Shown here piece by piece: positions 1 through 7,856 of a stretch of 64,000 nt of DNA; the first letter of the stretch is position 1; each line of letters opens with the position of its first letter. Location: assembly GCA_965230415.1 (NCBI GenBank), contig CBDDKZ010000005.1, positions 4,836,001 to 4,900,000 on the forward strand, read 5' to 3'. A model generated the notes under the pieces. It was not told where the DNA came from, searched no databases, and saw nothing but the letters and a program-made list of their open reading frames with translations. The stretch is from CBDDKZ01 sp965230415 (lineage in GTDB: Bacteria; Bacteroidota; Bacteroidia; Cytophagales; JAAEPT01). Position numbers and translations under genes: made by a program.

Positions 1-138
1 GTTGTATAGGTATTCGAGCATTTTTATACTCAAAATGAGTCCGGTTACAAAGAGCAAACCGTAATACCTTATAGATAATCCACCAATATTGACGAGCTCT
101 TTATCAACGTTCCAGGTTATATAGTTCAGAAATTCCAT
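1..138 (-). CDS. lgt: Prolipoprotein diacylglyceryl transferase, N-terminal part (cut by window edge)
   Basis: The first 46 codons of a gene running off the left edge. Translation starts MEFLNYITWNVD and continues through GGLSIRYYGLLFVTG, which matches the N-terminus of Bacteroidota Lgt: a short periplasmic stretch with the conserved ITWNVD-type sequence, then the first membrane helix preceded by IRYYGL. Lgt is an inner-membrane enzyme that moves diacylglycerol from phosphatidylglycerol onto the lipobox cysteine of prolipoproteins. It lies downstream of dapD on the same strand with a strong hairpin between them, so it is probably transcribed separately. The start is the only ATG consistent with the family. 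The catalytic region is outside the window. Confidence 0.85.
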   Translation of the reverse strand, partial: MEFLNYITWNVDKELVNIGGLSIRYYGLLFVTGLILSIKMLEYLYN

Positions 139-200
139 TAGAAGCCAGTTCTGTAAGAAATTAGATTGCTTAATTCAAACGATGGTATTTTGATGTGTTA

Positions 201-232
201 AAAAGCGGATTGTATTAATACGATCCGCTTTT
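201..232 (-). terminator. Rho-independent terminator downstream of dapD
   Basis: A 10-bp perfect stem (AAAAGCGGAT at 201-210 with its complement at 223-232) around a further self-complementary AT-rich loop. The flanking A and T runs make it usable in either direction. It sits just after the dapD stop codon (minus strand) and before lgt. Confidence 0.8.
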
Positions 233-247
233 TAATTATCGAAATGA

Positions 248-1066
248 TTATACGGCGACGTTATTGTCGCGCAGGGCGTCATTTAAGGACGTTTTTAAAT
301 CAGTGCTGGCTTTTCTTTTGCCAATAATAAGTGCTGCTGGCACCTGGTAATCACCCGCAGGAAAAGATTTGGTATAGCTACCCGGAATAACAACAGCACG
401 TTCTGGAACGTATCCGGTGTGAATTACGGGTTCCTCTCCTGTCACATCTATAATTTTTGAGCTTTTGGTTAAAGAAACACCTGCTCCCAATACCGCTTCT
501 TTACCTACATGTACTCCTTCTACAATGATACATCTGGATCCGACAAAAGCGCCGTCTTCAACTATTACAGGAGCTGCCTGTACGGGTTCAAGTACACCAC
601 CGATACCTACTCCACCGCTAAGGTGTACATTTTTACCGATTTGAGCACAACTTCCCACTGTAGCCCATGTATCTACCATGGTTCCGGAATCTACATATGC
701 TCCAATGTTCACATAAGAAGGCATTAAAATAGCGCCTTTTTGAATAAAAGAGCCATATCTTGCTACCGCATGCGGAACTACACGAACACCCAATTTGGCA
801 TATTCTTTCTTTAAAGGAATTTTGTCATGAAACTCAAAAGGACCCACTTCTATTGTTTCCATTGATTGAGTGGGGAAATATAGGATTACCGCTTTTTTTA
901 CCCAGTCATTTACCTGCCAACCGTCTTCTGTCGGTTCTGCCGTTCTCAAACTACCTTTATCTAAAAGAGCTACTACCTCTTCAATAGCTTCGACTGTTTC
1001 CTTATTTTCCAAAAGGCTTCTATCCTCCCATGCCTTTTCAATAGTTTCTTGTAATGTAGCTACCAT
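248..1066 (-). CDS. dapD: 2,3,4,5-tetrahydropyridine-2,6-dicarboxylate N-succinyltransferase (DapD)
   Basis: A 272-residue protein of the usual DapD length. It catalyses succinyl-CoA-dependent acylation of tetrahydrodipicolinate in the succinylase branch of lysine/meso-diaminopimelate synthesis, in the cytoplasm. The N-terminal helical region (MVATLQETIEKAWEDR) is followed by a left-handed beta-helix of hexapeptide repeats, including GAYVDSGTMVDTWATVGSCAQ and VHLSGGVGIGGVLEP, which carry typical DapD active-site signatures. I chose the ATG at 1066 because the open frame extends 60 codons upstream without family-like sequence and into the divergent promoter region. Diverges from the glycosyltransferase at 1186. 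Confidence 0.95.
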   Translation of the reverse strand: MVATLQETIEKAWEDRSLLENKETVEAIEEVVALLDKGSLRTAEPTEDGWQVNDWVKKAVILYFPTQSMETIEVGPFEFHDKIPLKKEYAKLGVRVVPHAVARYGSFIQKGAILMPSYVNIGAYVDSGTMVDTWATVGSCAQIGKNVHLSGGVGIGGVLEPVQAAPVIVEDGAFVGSRCIIVEGVHVGKEAVLGAGVSLTKSSKIIDVTGEEPVIHTGYVPERAVVIPGSYTKSFPAGDYQVPAALIIGKRKASTDLKTSLNDALRDNNVAV

Positions 1067-1089
1067 AATTATTTTATCTAATCGAGGAA

Positions 1090-1120
1090 CGAAATTAAGA
1101 GTTTGTTGCACTAACTTCAA
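1090..1120 (-). promoter_or_regulatory. Candidate dapD promoter
   Basis: Reading the minus strand, TTG (1120-1118) is followed after 20 nt by TAATTTCG (1097-1090). This is close to the Bacteroidota pattern TTG-N17-23-TAnnTTTG with one mismatch in the -7 box. It lies 24 nt upstream of the chosen dapD ATG, which supports that start. Confidence 0.4.
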
Positions 1121-1185
1121 CGAAATACCGGTAAATATTCTTCGATTTGGAATAATGTTGTAGTTTCGCTTAAGGTTCAATTCAC

Positions 1186-2310
1186 ATGCAAAAAGATTCA
1201 AAACCAAAATTTCAATCAATTGTACTAGCTCATACGCTGAAGCCACTTAGCGATCCAAGAATGACCTTCAAATTAGGTATGAGTTTATATAATAGTTGTC
1301 GTGCATGCGTACAAATATGTGGTAATTCCAATTATCAGGAGGGCTCATTACCTACAGAATTAAACTATTATCCCCTATTTTCCTTTCGCAGATTAAGCTT
1401 AAAACGTTTCCTTTCCTCATTTAAATTTATGTACTGGTTAGCAAAACATAAACCTGATTTGGTGATCGTAGGAACTCATGAATTATTAGTGCCTGCAACC
1501 CTGTACAAATTGTTTTTTGGAAAGCACGCTTGGTATGATATACGTGAAAACTATTTTAAGAATATAGTTGAACAACCTGATTACCCTTACTTTCTCAAAC
1601 TGTTATTAGCCACCTATATAAGGCTTAAAGAATTGGTTTTAGTACCTGTGTACGACAAGCTTCTTTTGGCTGAACAATGTTACGTGGATCAATTACCTTT
1701 CGCTAAAAACAATTTTGTAGTTCTCGAGAACAAATCTGTAGCGAATGGATTGAATCCGGTTAAAAGAAAAGGTCCTCAGAATAGTTATGTTTTTAACGGA
1801 AGCATATCCGAAATATCCGGAGTCTTTCGGGCGATTCGATTTTTTAAAAAACTAAAACTACTTGATGCCACAGCAACATTGACGATTATTGGAGTTGTAT
1901 ATAAGCAGACCCTGCACGAAAGTTTGGCTCGAATAGCCAATGATACTCCTGGAATTGAGTACGTGGGTAGTTTGGATTTTATGAATCATGAAGAAATTAT
2001 GGAGGTAGTAAGCCGATGTGATTTTGGACTTATGTCTTATGAGGTAAATGAATCTTATGACGGGAAAATCCCGACAAAGCTTTATGAATATTGGGCACGA
2101 GGTACGGTAATTATCGCAGACAAACAGGCTAGTTGGGCTCCTTTAATTGAAACAACTAAATCAGGGATTTTGATAGACTATAGTAATACGAGTGAGCAGG
2201 ATTTGATGAATATTCTAAGTTTTGATCGTAGAACTATGGCTCCAAATTTAAAAAATATAGCCTCATGGAAACATGAAGAAGACAGACTTATATCTTTGAT
2301 AAACAATTGA
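1186..2310 (+). CDS. GT-B fold glycosyltransferase (family 4-like)
   Basis: A 374-residue cytoplasmic protein without signal peptide. The N-terminal half has the SDPRM-type acceptor-side motif near residue 22 and YDIRENY near 117-123, as in group 1 glycosyltransferases. The C-terminal half has a Rossmann-like donor domain with GSLDF and CDFGLMSYE, then KIPTKLYEYWARGTVIIAD near 294-312, where Glu301 sits in the position that usually contacts the nucleotide-sugar ribose or phosphate. It probably transfers a sugar in surface polysaccharide or glycolipid synthesis, but donor and acceptor cannot be read. It stands alone, divergent from dapD and ahead of the metal operon, without a polysaccharide cluster. 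Confidence 0.8.
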   Translation: MQKDSKPKFQSIVLAHTLKPLSDPRMTFKLGMSLYNSCRACVQICGNSNYQEGSLPTELNYYPLFSFRRLSLKRFLSSFKFMYWLAKHKPDLVIVGTHELLVPATLYKLFFGKHAWYDIRENYFKNIVEQPDYPYFLKLLLATYIRLKELVLVPVYDKLLLAEQCYVDQLPFAKNNFVVLENKSVANGLNPVKRKGPQNSYVFNGSISEISGVFRAIRFFKKLKLLDATATLTIIGVVYKQTLHESLARIANDTPGIEYVGSLDFMNHEEIMEVVSRCDFGLMSYEVNESYDGKIPTKLYEYWARGTVIIADKQASWAPLIETTKSGILIDYSNTSEQDLMNILSFDRRTMAPNLKNIASWKHEEDRLISLINN

Positions 2311-2345
2311 TTGTGATACGTAAAATGGATTGGTGAAAAAATATT

Positions 2346-2377
2346 TTTAGATTAATCTAAATTATATACTAACTTTG
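2346..2377 (+). promoter_or_regulatory. Promoter with overlapping palindromic operator of the metal-uptake operon
   Basis: TAACTTTG at 2370-2377 fits the Bacteroidota -7 box TAnnTTTG exactly. The perfect 16-bp palindrome TTTAGATTAATCTAAA (2346-2361) covers the -33 region. It resembles DtxR/MntR-family operators, so metal-loaded regulator from the next gene could block RNA polymerase. The ATG at 2385 is only 7 nt beyond the box, implying a very short or absent leader. Confidence 0.65.
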
Positions 2378-2384
2378 TGATAAG

Positions 2385-3044
2385 ATGATACTATCACTGA
2401 CAGAAGAAAATTACCTCAAGTGTATATATAGTTTGGCAGGAACAAAGAATGCAGCTGTTAATACCAACGCTATTGCTGCTGACTTAAATACCAAACCTGC
2501 ATCTGTGAGTGATATGATCAAAAAATTGGCTAGCAAGGGTGTTTTAAATTACGTGAAGTATAAAGGAGTGACTTTAACGGAGGTCGGAATTAAGGAAGCA
2601 CTTAAAATTGTACGAAAGCATCGCTTGTGGGAAGTCTTTTTGGTGGAAAAGTTAAAATTCAACTGGGATGAAGTGCACGACATAGCTGAACAGCTCGAGC
2701 ACATTAAGTCCCCCCTTCTCATAAACAGACTTGATGATTTTCTTGGAAACCCCCGATTTGATCCGCATGGAGATGCCATACCCAATGAACATGGAGAAAT
2801 AATAAGCAGAAAGAAGGAATTGCTATTTAATCAGGAAGTGAACAGTCAGGGAGTAGTGGTTGGTGTCAAGGATTCGAGTTCGGTATTCTTAAAACATCTG
2901 GATAAGATTGGAATATCATTGGGAAGTAAGTTGCTCATTAATGAAATAATCGCATATGACATGTCGATGGAGGTTACCATAAACGATCAACAAAAAAGAA
3001 TAATTACAAAAGAAGTAGCTTCAAATATATACATAGCAGAATGA
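2385..3044 (+). CDS. DtxR/MntR-family metal-dependent transcriptional repressor
   Basis: A 219-residue regulator with three parts: an N-terminal winged helix (residues about 1-70; recognition-helix region TKPASVSDMIKKL), a dimerisation and metal-binding domain (about 71-140), and a C-terminal SH3/FeoA-like domain (about 145-219). The ligand set follows DtxR numbering: His79, Glu83, His98, Glu102, Glu105 and His106. Glu at 102, where DtxR has Cys, is the MntR-like state. DtxR Met10 is replaced by Asn9. It overlaps the binding-protein gene by 4 bp (ATGA) and heads the operon behind a palindrome at the promoter, so autoregulation by Mn(II) or Fe(II) is likely. The exact metal cannot be read. Confidence 0.9.
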   Translation: MILSLTEENYLKCIYSLAGTKNAAVNTNAIAADLNTKPASVSDMIKKLASKGVLNYVKYKGVTLTEVGIKEALKIVRKHRLWEVFLVEKLKFNWDEVHDIAEQLEHIKSPLLINRLDDFLGNPRFDPHGDAIPNEHGEIISRKKELLFNQEVNSQGVVVGVKDSSSVFLKHLDKIGISLGSKLLINEIIAYDMSMEVTINDQQKRIITKEVASNIYIAE

Positions 3045-3970
3045 AAACTATTTATAAGCAATTATTTTACCTTTTAGTAGCGGTTCTATTCGTTTCATGT
3101 TCTGGCAATGAAGCGAATACAAAAAAGCCGGACGACAAATTAAACATCGTTGTAACCACCGGGATGATCGCTGATATAGTGGAGCATGTGGCAGGTTCTG
3201 AAGCTAAGGTGACGTCCTTAATGAAGCCTGGGGTAGATCCTCATCAATATCAGGCTGTTCAATCTGATTTGGAATTACTCGAGCATGCTGATATCATTTT
3301 TTATAATGGTATACACCTGGAAGGTAAAATGGCTGATCTATTCGAAAAAATGAGTAAATACAAGAAAGTATATGCCTTTTCAGATGCTATTTCTACCGGT
3401 CAAATGAGGAAAGTATCGGAAAACGATGCTTATGATCCTCATTTTTGGATGGATGTAAGCCTGTGGACAGAAACTATTCGATTGGTTAAAAAACAACTAA
3501 TTAAAGTAGATTATGCTAATAAAGCTTATTATGAATCTAATGCGATGGAATACGAAAAAGTACTTCGGGAATTAGACAAAGAAGTAAAACGTAAAATTGC
3601 TGAAATACCCGTTAATCAACGTGTATTAGTTACAGCGCACGATGCCTTCGGCTATTTTGGCGATGCGTACGATATAAAAGTTGTAGGGCTTCAGGGAATT
3701 TCAACTGTTTCGGAAGCGAGTATTAAACACATCCAGGAAATAGCCAATTTAATAATAGAAAGAGATATCCAGGCTATTTTTGTAGAGACCTCGGTACCTA
3801 AGAAGCAGATGGAACGACTGATCGAAAGTTGTAAGGAACATGGGCATGCTGTAGCTATTGGAGGAAACCTTTATTCAGATGCTATGGGACCTGAAAATAC
3901 GTCTGAGGGTACCTACGTAGGTATGATTGAAGCTAATGTGAATACAATTGTAACTGCACTGAAACATTAA
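3041..3970 (+). CDS. TroA-like metal ABC transporter substrate-binding lipoprotein
   Basis: A 309-residue cluster A-I binding protein. The signal peptide ends in lipobox VSC with lipidation at Cys20, so it is anchored at the periplasmic face. Predicted metal ligands are His68 (VDPHQY), His134 (DPHFWMD), His200 (TAHDAFGYF) and Asp280 (YSDAMG). This is the His3Asp set of TroA rather than the His2GluAsp set of PsaA-type Mn proteins. The C-terminal GLQGISTVSEAS and TSEGTYVGM segments also match TroA closely. It should deliver Zn, Mn or Fe to the permeases downstream. It overlaps the regulator by 4 bp and the ATPase by 1 bp. Confidence 0.92.
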   Translation: MKTIYKQLFYLLVAVLFVSCSGNEANTKKPDDKLNIVVTTGMIADIVEHVAGSEAKVTSLMKPGVDPHQYQAVQSDLELLEHADIIFYNGIHLEGKMADLFEKMSKYKKVYAFSDAISTGQMRKVSENDAYDPHFWMDVSLWTETIRLVKKQLIKVDYANKAYYESNAMEYEKVLRELDKEVKRKIAEIPVNQRVLVTAHDAFGYFGDAYDIKVVGLQGISTVSEASIKHIQEIANLIIERDIQAIFVETSVPKKQMERLIESCKEHGHAVAIGGNLYSDAMGPENTSEGTYVGMIEANVNTIVTALKH

Positions 3971-4758
3971 TGGAGCAACATTCAGGAAGAAATATCGCTT
4001 TAGAGGTACATGATCTGACCGTAAGTTATCAAAGTAAACCTGTACTTTGGGGGATAGATTTTTCGATTCCCGTTGGTACTATTACGGGTATTGTAGGCCC
4101 AAATGGTGCCGGTAAATCTACTTTGATAAAATCCATTATGGGGCTTACCGCAAATAGCAGCGGGTTTATTAAGATCTTCAATAAGCAGCTCAACAAAGTT
4201 CGGCAACGTGTGAGCTATGTGCCTCAAAGAGAATCTGTTGACTGGGACTTTCCAGCATCAGTTTTTGATGTGGTTTTGATGGGGCGCTATGGACATCTTG
4301 GACTTTTTAAAAGACCTCGTAAAGCAGACAAAGAAGCAGCGATGCAATGTCTCGTAGATGTGGGTATGGAGCAATACAAAGACCGGCAAATCGCTCAATT
4401 ATCGGGTGGGCAACAGCAACGTGTGTTTTTAGCTCGCGCATTGGCTCAAAATGCCGATATTTACCTGATGGATGAACCCTTTGCCGGAGTTGATGCAGCA
4501 ACAGAAAAGGCCATTATGACACTTTTGCATCGCATGCGCGACGAAGGAAAAACGGTTATTGTTGTACATCATGATTTACAATCGGTAAGCACTTACTTCG
4601 ATTGGATATTATTGCTGAATATGCGTTTAATTGCATGTGGCCCCTTAAAAGAGGTTTTTACTCCTGAATTGTTGAGTGAAACCTACGGAGGGAAATTAAC
4701 ATTACTTACCGATGTCACGAAATTAATGGAGAACAAACAATTTCCGACGCGCGAATGA
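3970..4758 (+). CDS. Metal ABC transporter ATP-binding protein (TroB/ZnuC-like)
   Basis: A 262-residue ABC ATPase of the divalent-metal import group. Walker A GPNGAGKST is at 43-51, the ABC signature LSGGQQQR at 144-151, Walker B IYLMDEP at 164-170 with catalytic Glu169, and the switch His in VVHHDL. The Q-loop sequence VPQRESVDWDFP is typical of manganese/zinc importers. It powers uptake through the two permeases that follow. The start ATG shares one base with the preceding stop, and the end overlaps the next gene by 4 bp, indicating translational coupling. Confidence 0.93.
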   Translation: MEQHSGRNIALEVHDLTVSYQSKPVLWGIDFSIPVGTITGIVGPNGAGKSTLIKSIMGLTANSSGFIKIFNKQLNKVRQRVSYVPQRESVDWDFPASVFDVVLMGRYGHLGLFKRPRKADKEAAMQCLVDVGMEQYKDRQIAQLSGGQQQRVFLARALAQNADIYLMDEPFAGVDAATEKAIMTLLHRMRDEGKTVIVVHHDLQSVSTYFDWILLLNMRLIACGPLKEVFTPELLSETYGGKLTLLTDVTKLMENKQFPTRE

Positions 4759-6083
4759 AAATAATATTGGTGCAAATATCGAATTCATTCTCGCTCGAAG
4801 ATCCCATTATCAGAAATGTAATAGTCGGTTCGGTATTATTATCTATATGTGCATCTATTATAGGTTGTTTTACCCTATTGAGAAAAAGGGCGCTAGTAGG
4901 CGATGCGATCTCACATGCCGTTCTACCCGGTGTGTGCCTGGCTTTTGTGCTACAAGGCAACAAGGAACCTTTAGGTTTGTTATTCGGTGCTTTTGTTACC
5001 GGCTGGTTATCCATATCGGTAATGGATTTCGTCAATAAACGTACAAAAATAAGCGAAGACACATCCATTGCCCTGGTATTATCTGTTTTTTTTGCCGTAG
5101 GTACCCTCCTGCTTTCAATAATTCAACATCTACCGGATCTACCGGATAAATCGGGACTAAACCACTTTTTATTTGGCAGTGCTGTTGCCATTAGCAATAA
5201 CGATTTACTACTTTTTGGGGGGATAGCGCTGGTGATTATTTTGGTAGTGTTTATCTTTTATAAAGCATTCCTACTCTTGTCTTTTGATGAATTGTATTCT
5301 CAATCTATAGGATTACCGGTAAGTTTATTAAGAATACTATTAACATCATTAACAGTAGCATCGGTTGTCATTGGTATACAGGCCGTAGGTGTTGTGTTAA
5401 TGGCTGCGATGCTCATTACACCAGCGGCGACTTCGCGTTTCTGGGCTTCACGCTTACCGGTAATGCTGGCACTATCAGTGTTGTTTGGAGGTATATCTGC
5501 CATAGGCGGAACTTTTGGATCGTATGTTACCAATTCACCTACCGGGCCATGGATTGTAATGGTGCTTTCAATGATAGCTGTAGGTTCTTTTTTGTTTGCT
5601 CCACAAAGAGGCATTATTTCAAATCTCTTACGTCAGCGGAGGTATCAACGAAAAATCAGGGAGGAGAATATACTTAAAGCTATTTATCAATTAGGTGAGC
5701 GAAATGAGGCGTTTTTTGAAGAATTTACTTTTAGAGATATTCTAAGAAAACGCCCAATGGCTACCAATGAATTGCGTGACGGACTCAAGAGGTTGACTGC
5801 TCATGGCTACCTGGACAAAGAAAGTAATACATGGGCGTTCACAAAAGAAGGGAAATCGAGGGGGCAACGATTGGTAAAACTTCATCGTTTATGGGAAGTG
5901 TATTTAACACAATACCTAAGAATAGCCGAAGACCATGTTCATGACGATGCGGATACCATTGAACACATTATTACACCCGAACTTGAAAAAAGGCTGGAAG
6001 AGCTGCTTAATTTCCCGACAAAAGATCCCCATCAGTCTGCTATTCCGTATTCACATCAAAATGCATCTATAAAGCATGAATGA
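4755..6083 (+). CDS. Metal ABC permease fused to a C-terminal DtxR-like module
   Basis: A 442-residue protein. Residues about 1-290 form an ABC-3 family permease with about eight membrane segments and the conserved VGDAISHAVLPG loop at 48-59. Residues about 300-440 continue as a winged helix (NILKAIYQLGERN, then ELRDGLKRLTAHGYL) and a DtxR dimerisation domain. KLHRLWEVYL and DHVHDDADTIEHI align with the same region of the operon's own repressor. Ligand positions are retained (His377, Glu381, His396, Asp400, Glu403, His404), but there is no SH3/FeoA tail. There is no stop or frameshift at the junction. Plain ABC-3 permeases are about 270-290 residues. The module may sense cytoplasmic metal and gate transport, or bind DNA at the membrane; both are inference. 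Confidence 0.92.
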   Translation: MKIILVQISNSFSLEDPIIRNVIVGSVLLSICASIIGCFTLLRKRALVGDAISHAVLPGVCLAFVLQGNKEPLGLLFGAFVTGWLSISVMDFVNKRTKISEDTSIALVLSVFFAVGTLLLSIIQHLPDLPDKSGLNHFLFGSAVAISNNDLLLFGGIALVIILVVFIFYKAFLLLSFDELYSQSIGLPVSLLRILLTSLTVASVVIGIQAVGVVLMAAMLITPAATSRFWASRLPVMLALSVLFGGISAIGGTFGSYVTNSPTGPWIVMVLSMIAVGSFLFAPQRGIISNLLRQRRYQRKIREENILKAIYQLGERNEAFFEEFTFRDILRKRPMATNELRDGLKRLTAHGYLDKESNTWAFTKEGKSRGQRLVKLHRLWEVYLTQYLRIAEDHVHDDADTIEHIITPELEKRLEELLNFPTKDPHQSAIPYSHQNASIKHE

Positions 6084-6939
6084 GGCCTGGGTAATTATAG
6101 CGGGACTTCTCGTTGCCATTCCCTGTGCTATTCTGGGCTGCTTTCTGGTACTTCGTAAAATGGTAATGGTTGGCGATGCCATTTCGCACGCCGTATTGCC
6201 GGGGATCGTTGTAGCGTTTATGATTACGAGATCGTTTGATTCAGTTTATATGATCATTGGAGCAGCGGCACTGGGCATGTTTACCACATTTTTAATCGAA
6301 TTTTTTCACAGAGTGGGTAAAGTGCAAAATGATGCATCTATTGGCGTGACATTCACCTGGTTGTTTGCTGTAGGAGTCATCCTGATTTCGGTATTCTTAT
6401 CGGGTACCGATCTCGATCAGGATTGTGTGCTATATGGAGAGATATTGACAATTCCTTATAATAAGTGGATTACTGCATCAGGAATGAACCTGGGGCCTAT
6501 AGCCGTCTGGATTTTAGGAGCCTTAAATATCATTATCATTTCATATGTTATAATAGGGTTCAGAGGACTTATGCTTACTTCTTTTGATGTGTCCTTTGCT
6601 GCTGTTATCGGTATTAACACTATACTCTGGCACTATTCATTAATGGGGGCCGTATCTCTGGTGACCGTTGCATCGTTTGAAGCAGTAGGCGCCATACTCG
6701 TTATTGCCTTTTTAGTAGCTCCGGCAGCAAGTGCTTATTTGTTGACTACCAATCTGAAGCCAATGATATTTCTGGCCGTCTTGTTCGCAATTATAAGCGT
6801 AATAGTAGGTTATTTCGCTTCCAAATGGATTAATGGGTCTACTTCAAGTGCAATTGCGACGTGTAGCGGAGTTATTTTTGCAATTGCACTGGTAATACAC
6901 CTTCTGCTTGCAAAGAGAAATGCCAAGGCAACTGTTTAA
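6076..6939 (+). CDS. Metal ABC transporter permease (TroD/ZnuB-like)
   Basis: A 287-residue ABC-3 family inner-membrane permease of normal length with about eight hydrophobic helices. It has the family loop MVGDAISHAVLPGIV near residues 31-46 and the coupling-helix region GPIAVWILGALN. It overlaps the permease-DtxR fusion by 8 bp, so the two permeases probably form the heterodimeric channel fed by the TroA-like lipoprotein. It is the last gene of the operon. It lacks any DtxR extension, which makes the one on its partner stand out. Confidence 0.9.
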   Translation: MNEAWVIIAGLLVAIPCAILGCFLVLRKMVMVGDAISHAVLPGIVVAFMITRSFDSVYMIIGAAALGMFTTFLIEFFHRVGKVQNDASIGVTFTWLFAVGVILISVFLSGTDLDQDCVLYGEILTIPYNKWITASGMNLGPIAVWILGALNIIIISYVIIGFRGLMLTSFDVSFAAVIGINTILWHYSLMGAVSLVTVASFEAVGAILVIAFLVAPAASAYLLTTNLKPMIFLAVLFAIISVIVGYFASKWINGSTSSAIATCSGVIFAIALVIHLLLAKRNAKATV

Positions 6940-7106
6940 TAACGTGATTATAGATTTTAGGTTGTTAAATAATGCAATGCAGACCTTATTCACCTAAGAT
7001 TTAATAAGCCTTCTATCGAATATTCAATGGTGGATAAATAAGTGAAATGCCTCAATTGGTCTAAAAATGAGGGTTTGTTCATTGCAAACACAAGGGTTTC
7101 TACGTA

Positions 7107-7139
7107 ATTCACCTAAATTTATAACCCATTCAGCTAAAT
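7107..7139 (+). promoter_or_regulatory. Two 12-nt direct repeats, 21 bp apart, upstream of the lipoprotein promoter
   Basis: ATTCACCTAAAT (7107-7118) and ATTCAGCTAAAT (7128-7139) differ at one base and are spaced by two helical turns. They end about 38 bp before the -7 box. Phased direct repeats of this spacing suit a dimeric activator such as a LytTR protein, and two of those are encoded in this window. No direct evidence links them. Confidence 0.4.
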
Positions 7140-7176
7140 GAGTAAACACTTAGTGTCACTATAACAACATTTTTAT

Positions 7177-7184
7177 TATTTTTG
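7177..7184 (+). promoter_or_regulatory. -7 box of the lysine-rich lipoprotein gene
   Basis: TATTTTTG fits TAnnTTTG. It lies 58 nt upstream of the ATG at 7243. There is no obvious TTG at the -33 position, consistent with an activator-dependent promoter. Confidence 0.4.
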
Positions 7185-7242
7185 CCGTACATATATATAG
7201 TAAGATCGCCCAACTATCTAACTACTAACAAATTGAATAAAG

Positions 7243-7533
7243 ATGAAAAAGTACCTATTAGTAGTCACCGTATCAATTATTTTTGCGTCCTGCTCGGATA
7301 AAACTTATAACGGAAATGTAATTAGTAACAGACAAGCGTCTAAAATCGCTAAAACAGGCGAAGGATTTAATGCTCGTCAGGCCAATGAGATCATTTCAAA
7401 AAACGAGAGTAAAAAAGAGTTAAGGGCAAAGAATAAAGAAAAAAACAGAAAAGAATACAACAAAGCGCAAGCTAAAGCTGCGAAAGTTGTTAAAAAACAA
7501 AGCCAAAAGACACAGGCATTTGGCTTCTATTAA
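7243..7533 (+). CDS. Small lysine-rich lipoprotein, unknown function
   Basis: A 96-residue protein. The signal peptide MKKYLLVVTVSIIFASC has a clear lipobox, with Cys17 the lipidated residue. The mature part is strongly basic and Ala/Asn/Lys-rich from residue about 50 (repeated KN, KAQAKAAKVVKKQ) and probably helical; it ends in aromatic GFY. A charged lipoprotein of this kind could bind nucleic acid, peptidoglycan or LPS in the periplasm, but no family is recognised. It is monocistronic, with its own promoter and a terminator at 7617. Confidence 0.75.
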   Translation: MKKYLLVVTVSIIFASCSDKTYNGNVISNRQASKIAKTGEGFNARQANEIISKNESKKELRAKNKEKNRKEYNKAQAKAAKVVKKQSQKTQAFGFY

Positions 7534-7856
7534 TGGTTGAAACTGATTTTTGAAGAGTCACAAAAAGTATTTTTATTTATGTAACTCTACAGTACATTCA
7601 ATTATTCGAAAAGTTTGACTGTCTCATAATTGGGACAGTTTTTTTAATTAAAAAAAGTGACATTATTTCAACAATTTACATGTTGGTTCGAAAAACTTAA
7701 TATTTTTTTTTTATTAACTGAAGTAACACTCTACCATGCCCATGTATATTTATGTTGTAGATAGCTTTTTTATTTGATGATTCTCGTTCAAACCTCATGG
7801 ATCTCACTTTGATTAGTTGACTATCTACATCAAATCTTATCTTTAAACATATAGTT
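7534..7856 (+). other. Intergenic region with terminator and long leader
   Basis: 323 bp between the small lipoprotein and the secreted coiled-coil protein. It holds the terminator at 7617-7648, then an AT-rich stretch with a run of T near 7705. No perfect -7 box was found before 7857. Confidence 0.6.
7617..7648 (+). terminator. Rho-independent terminator
   Basis: ACTGTCTCA (7618-7626) pairs with TGGGACAGT (7631-7639), with one G-T wobble and a 4-nt loop, followed by a run of T. It ends the lysine-rich lipoprotein transcript. Confidence 0.8.

Larger units (their letters stand above)
6940..7242 (+). other. Intergenic region with direct repeats and a promoter
   Basis: 303 bp, AT-rich, without a convincing gene or clear terminator. 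The sequence ATTCACCTAA occurs at 6988-6997 and 7107-7116, with a variant ATTCAGCTAA at 7128-7137. The right end carries the promoter of the lysine-rich lipoprotein. Confidence 0.6.
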
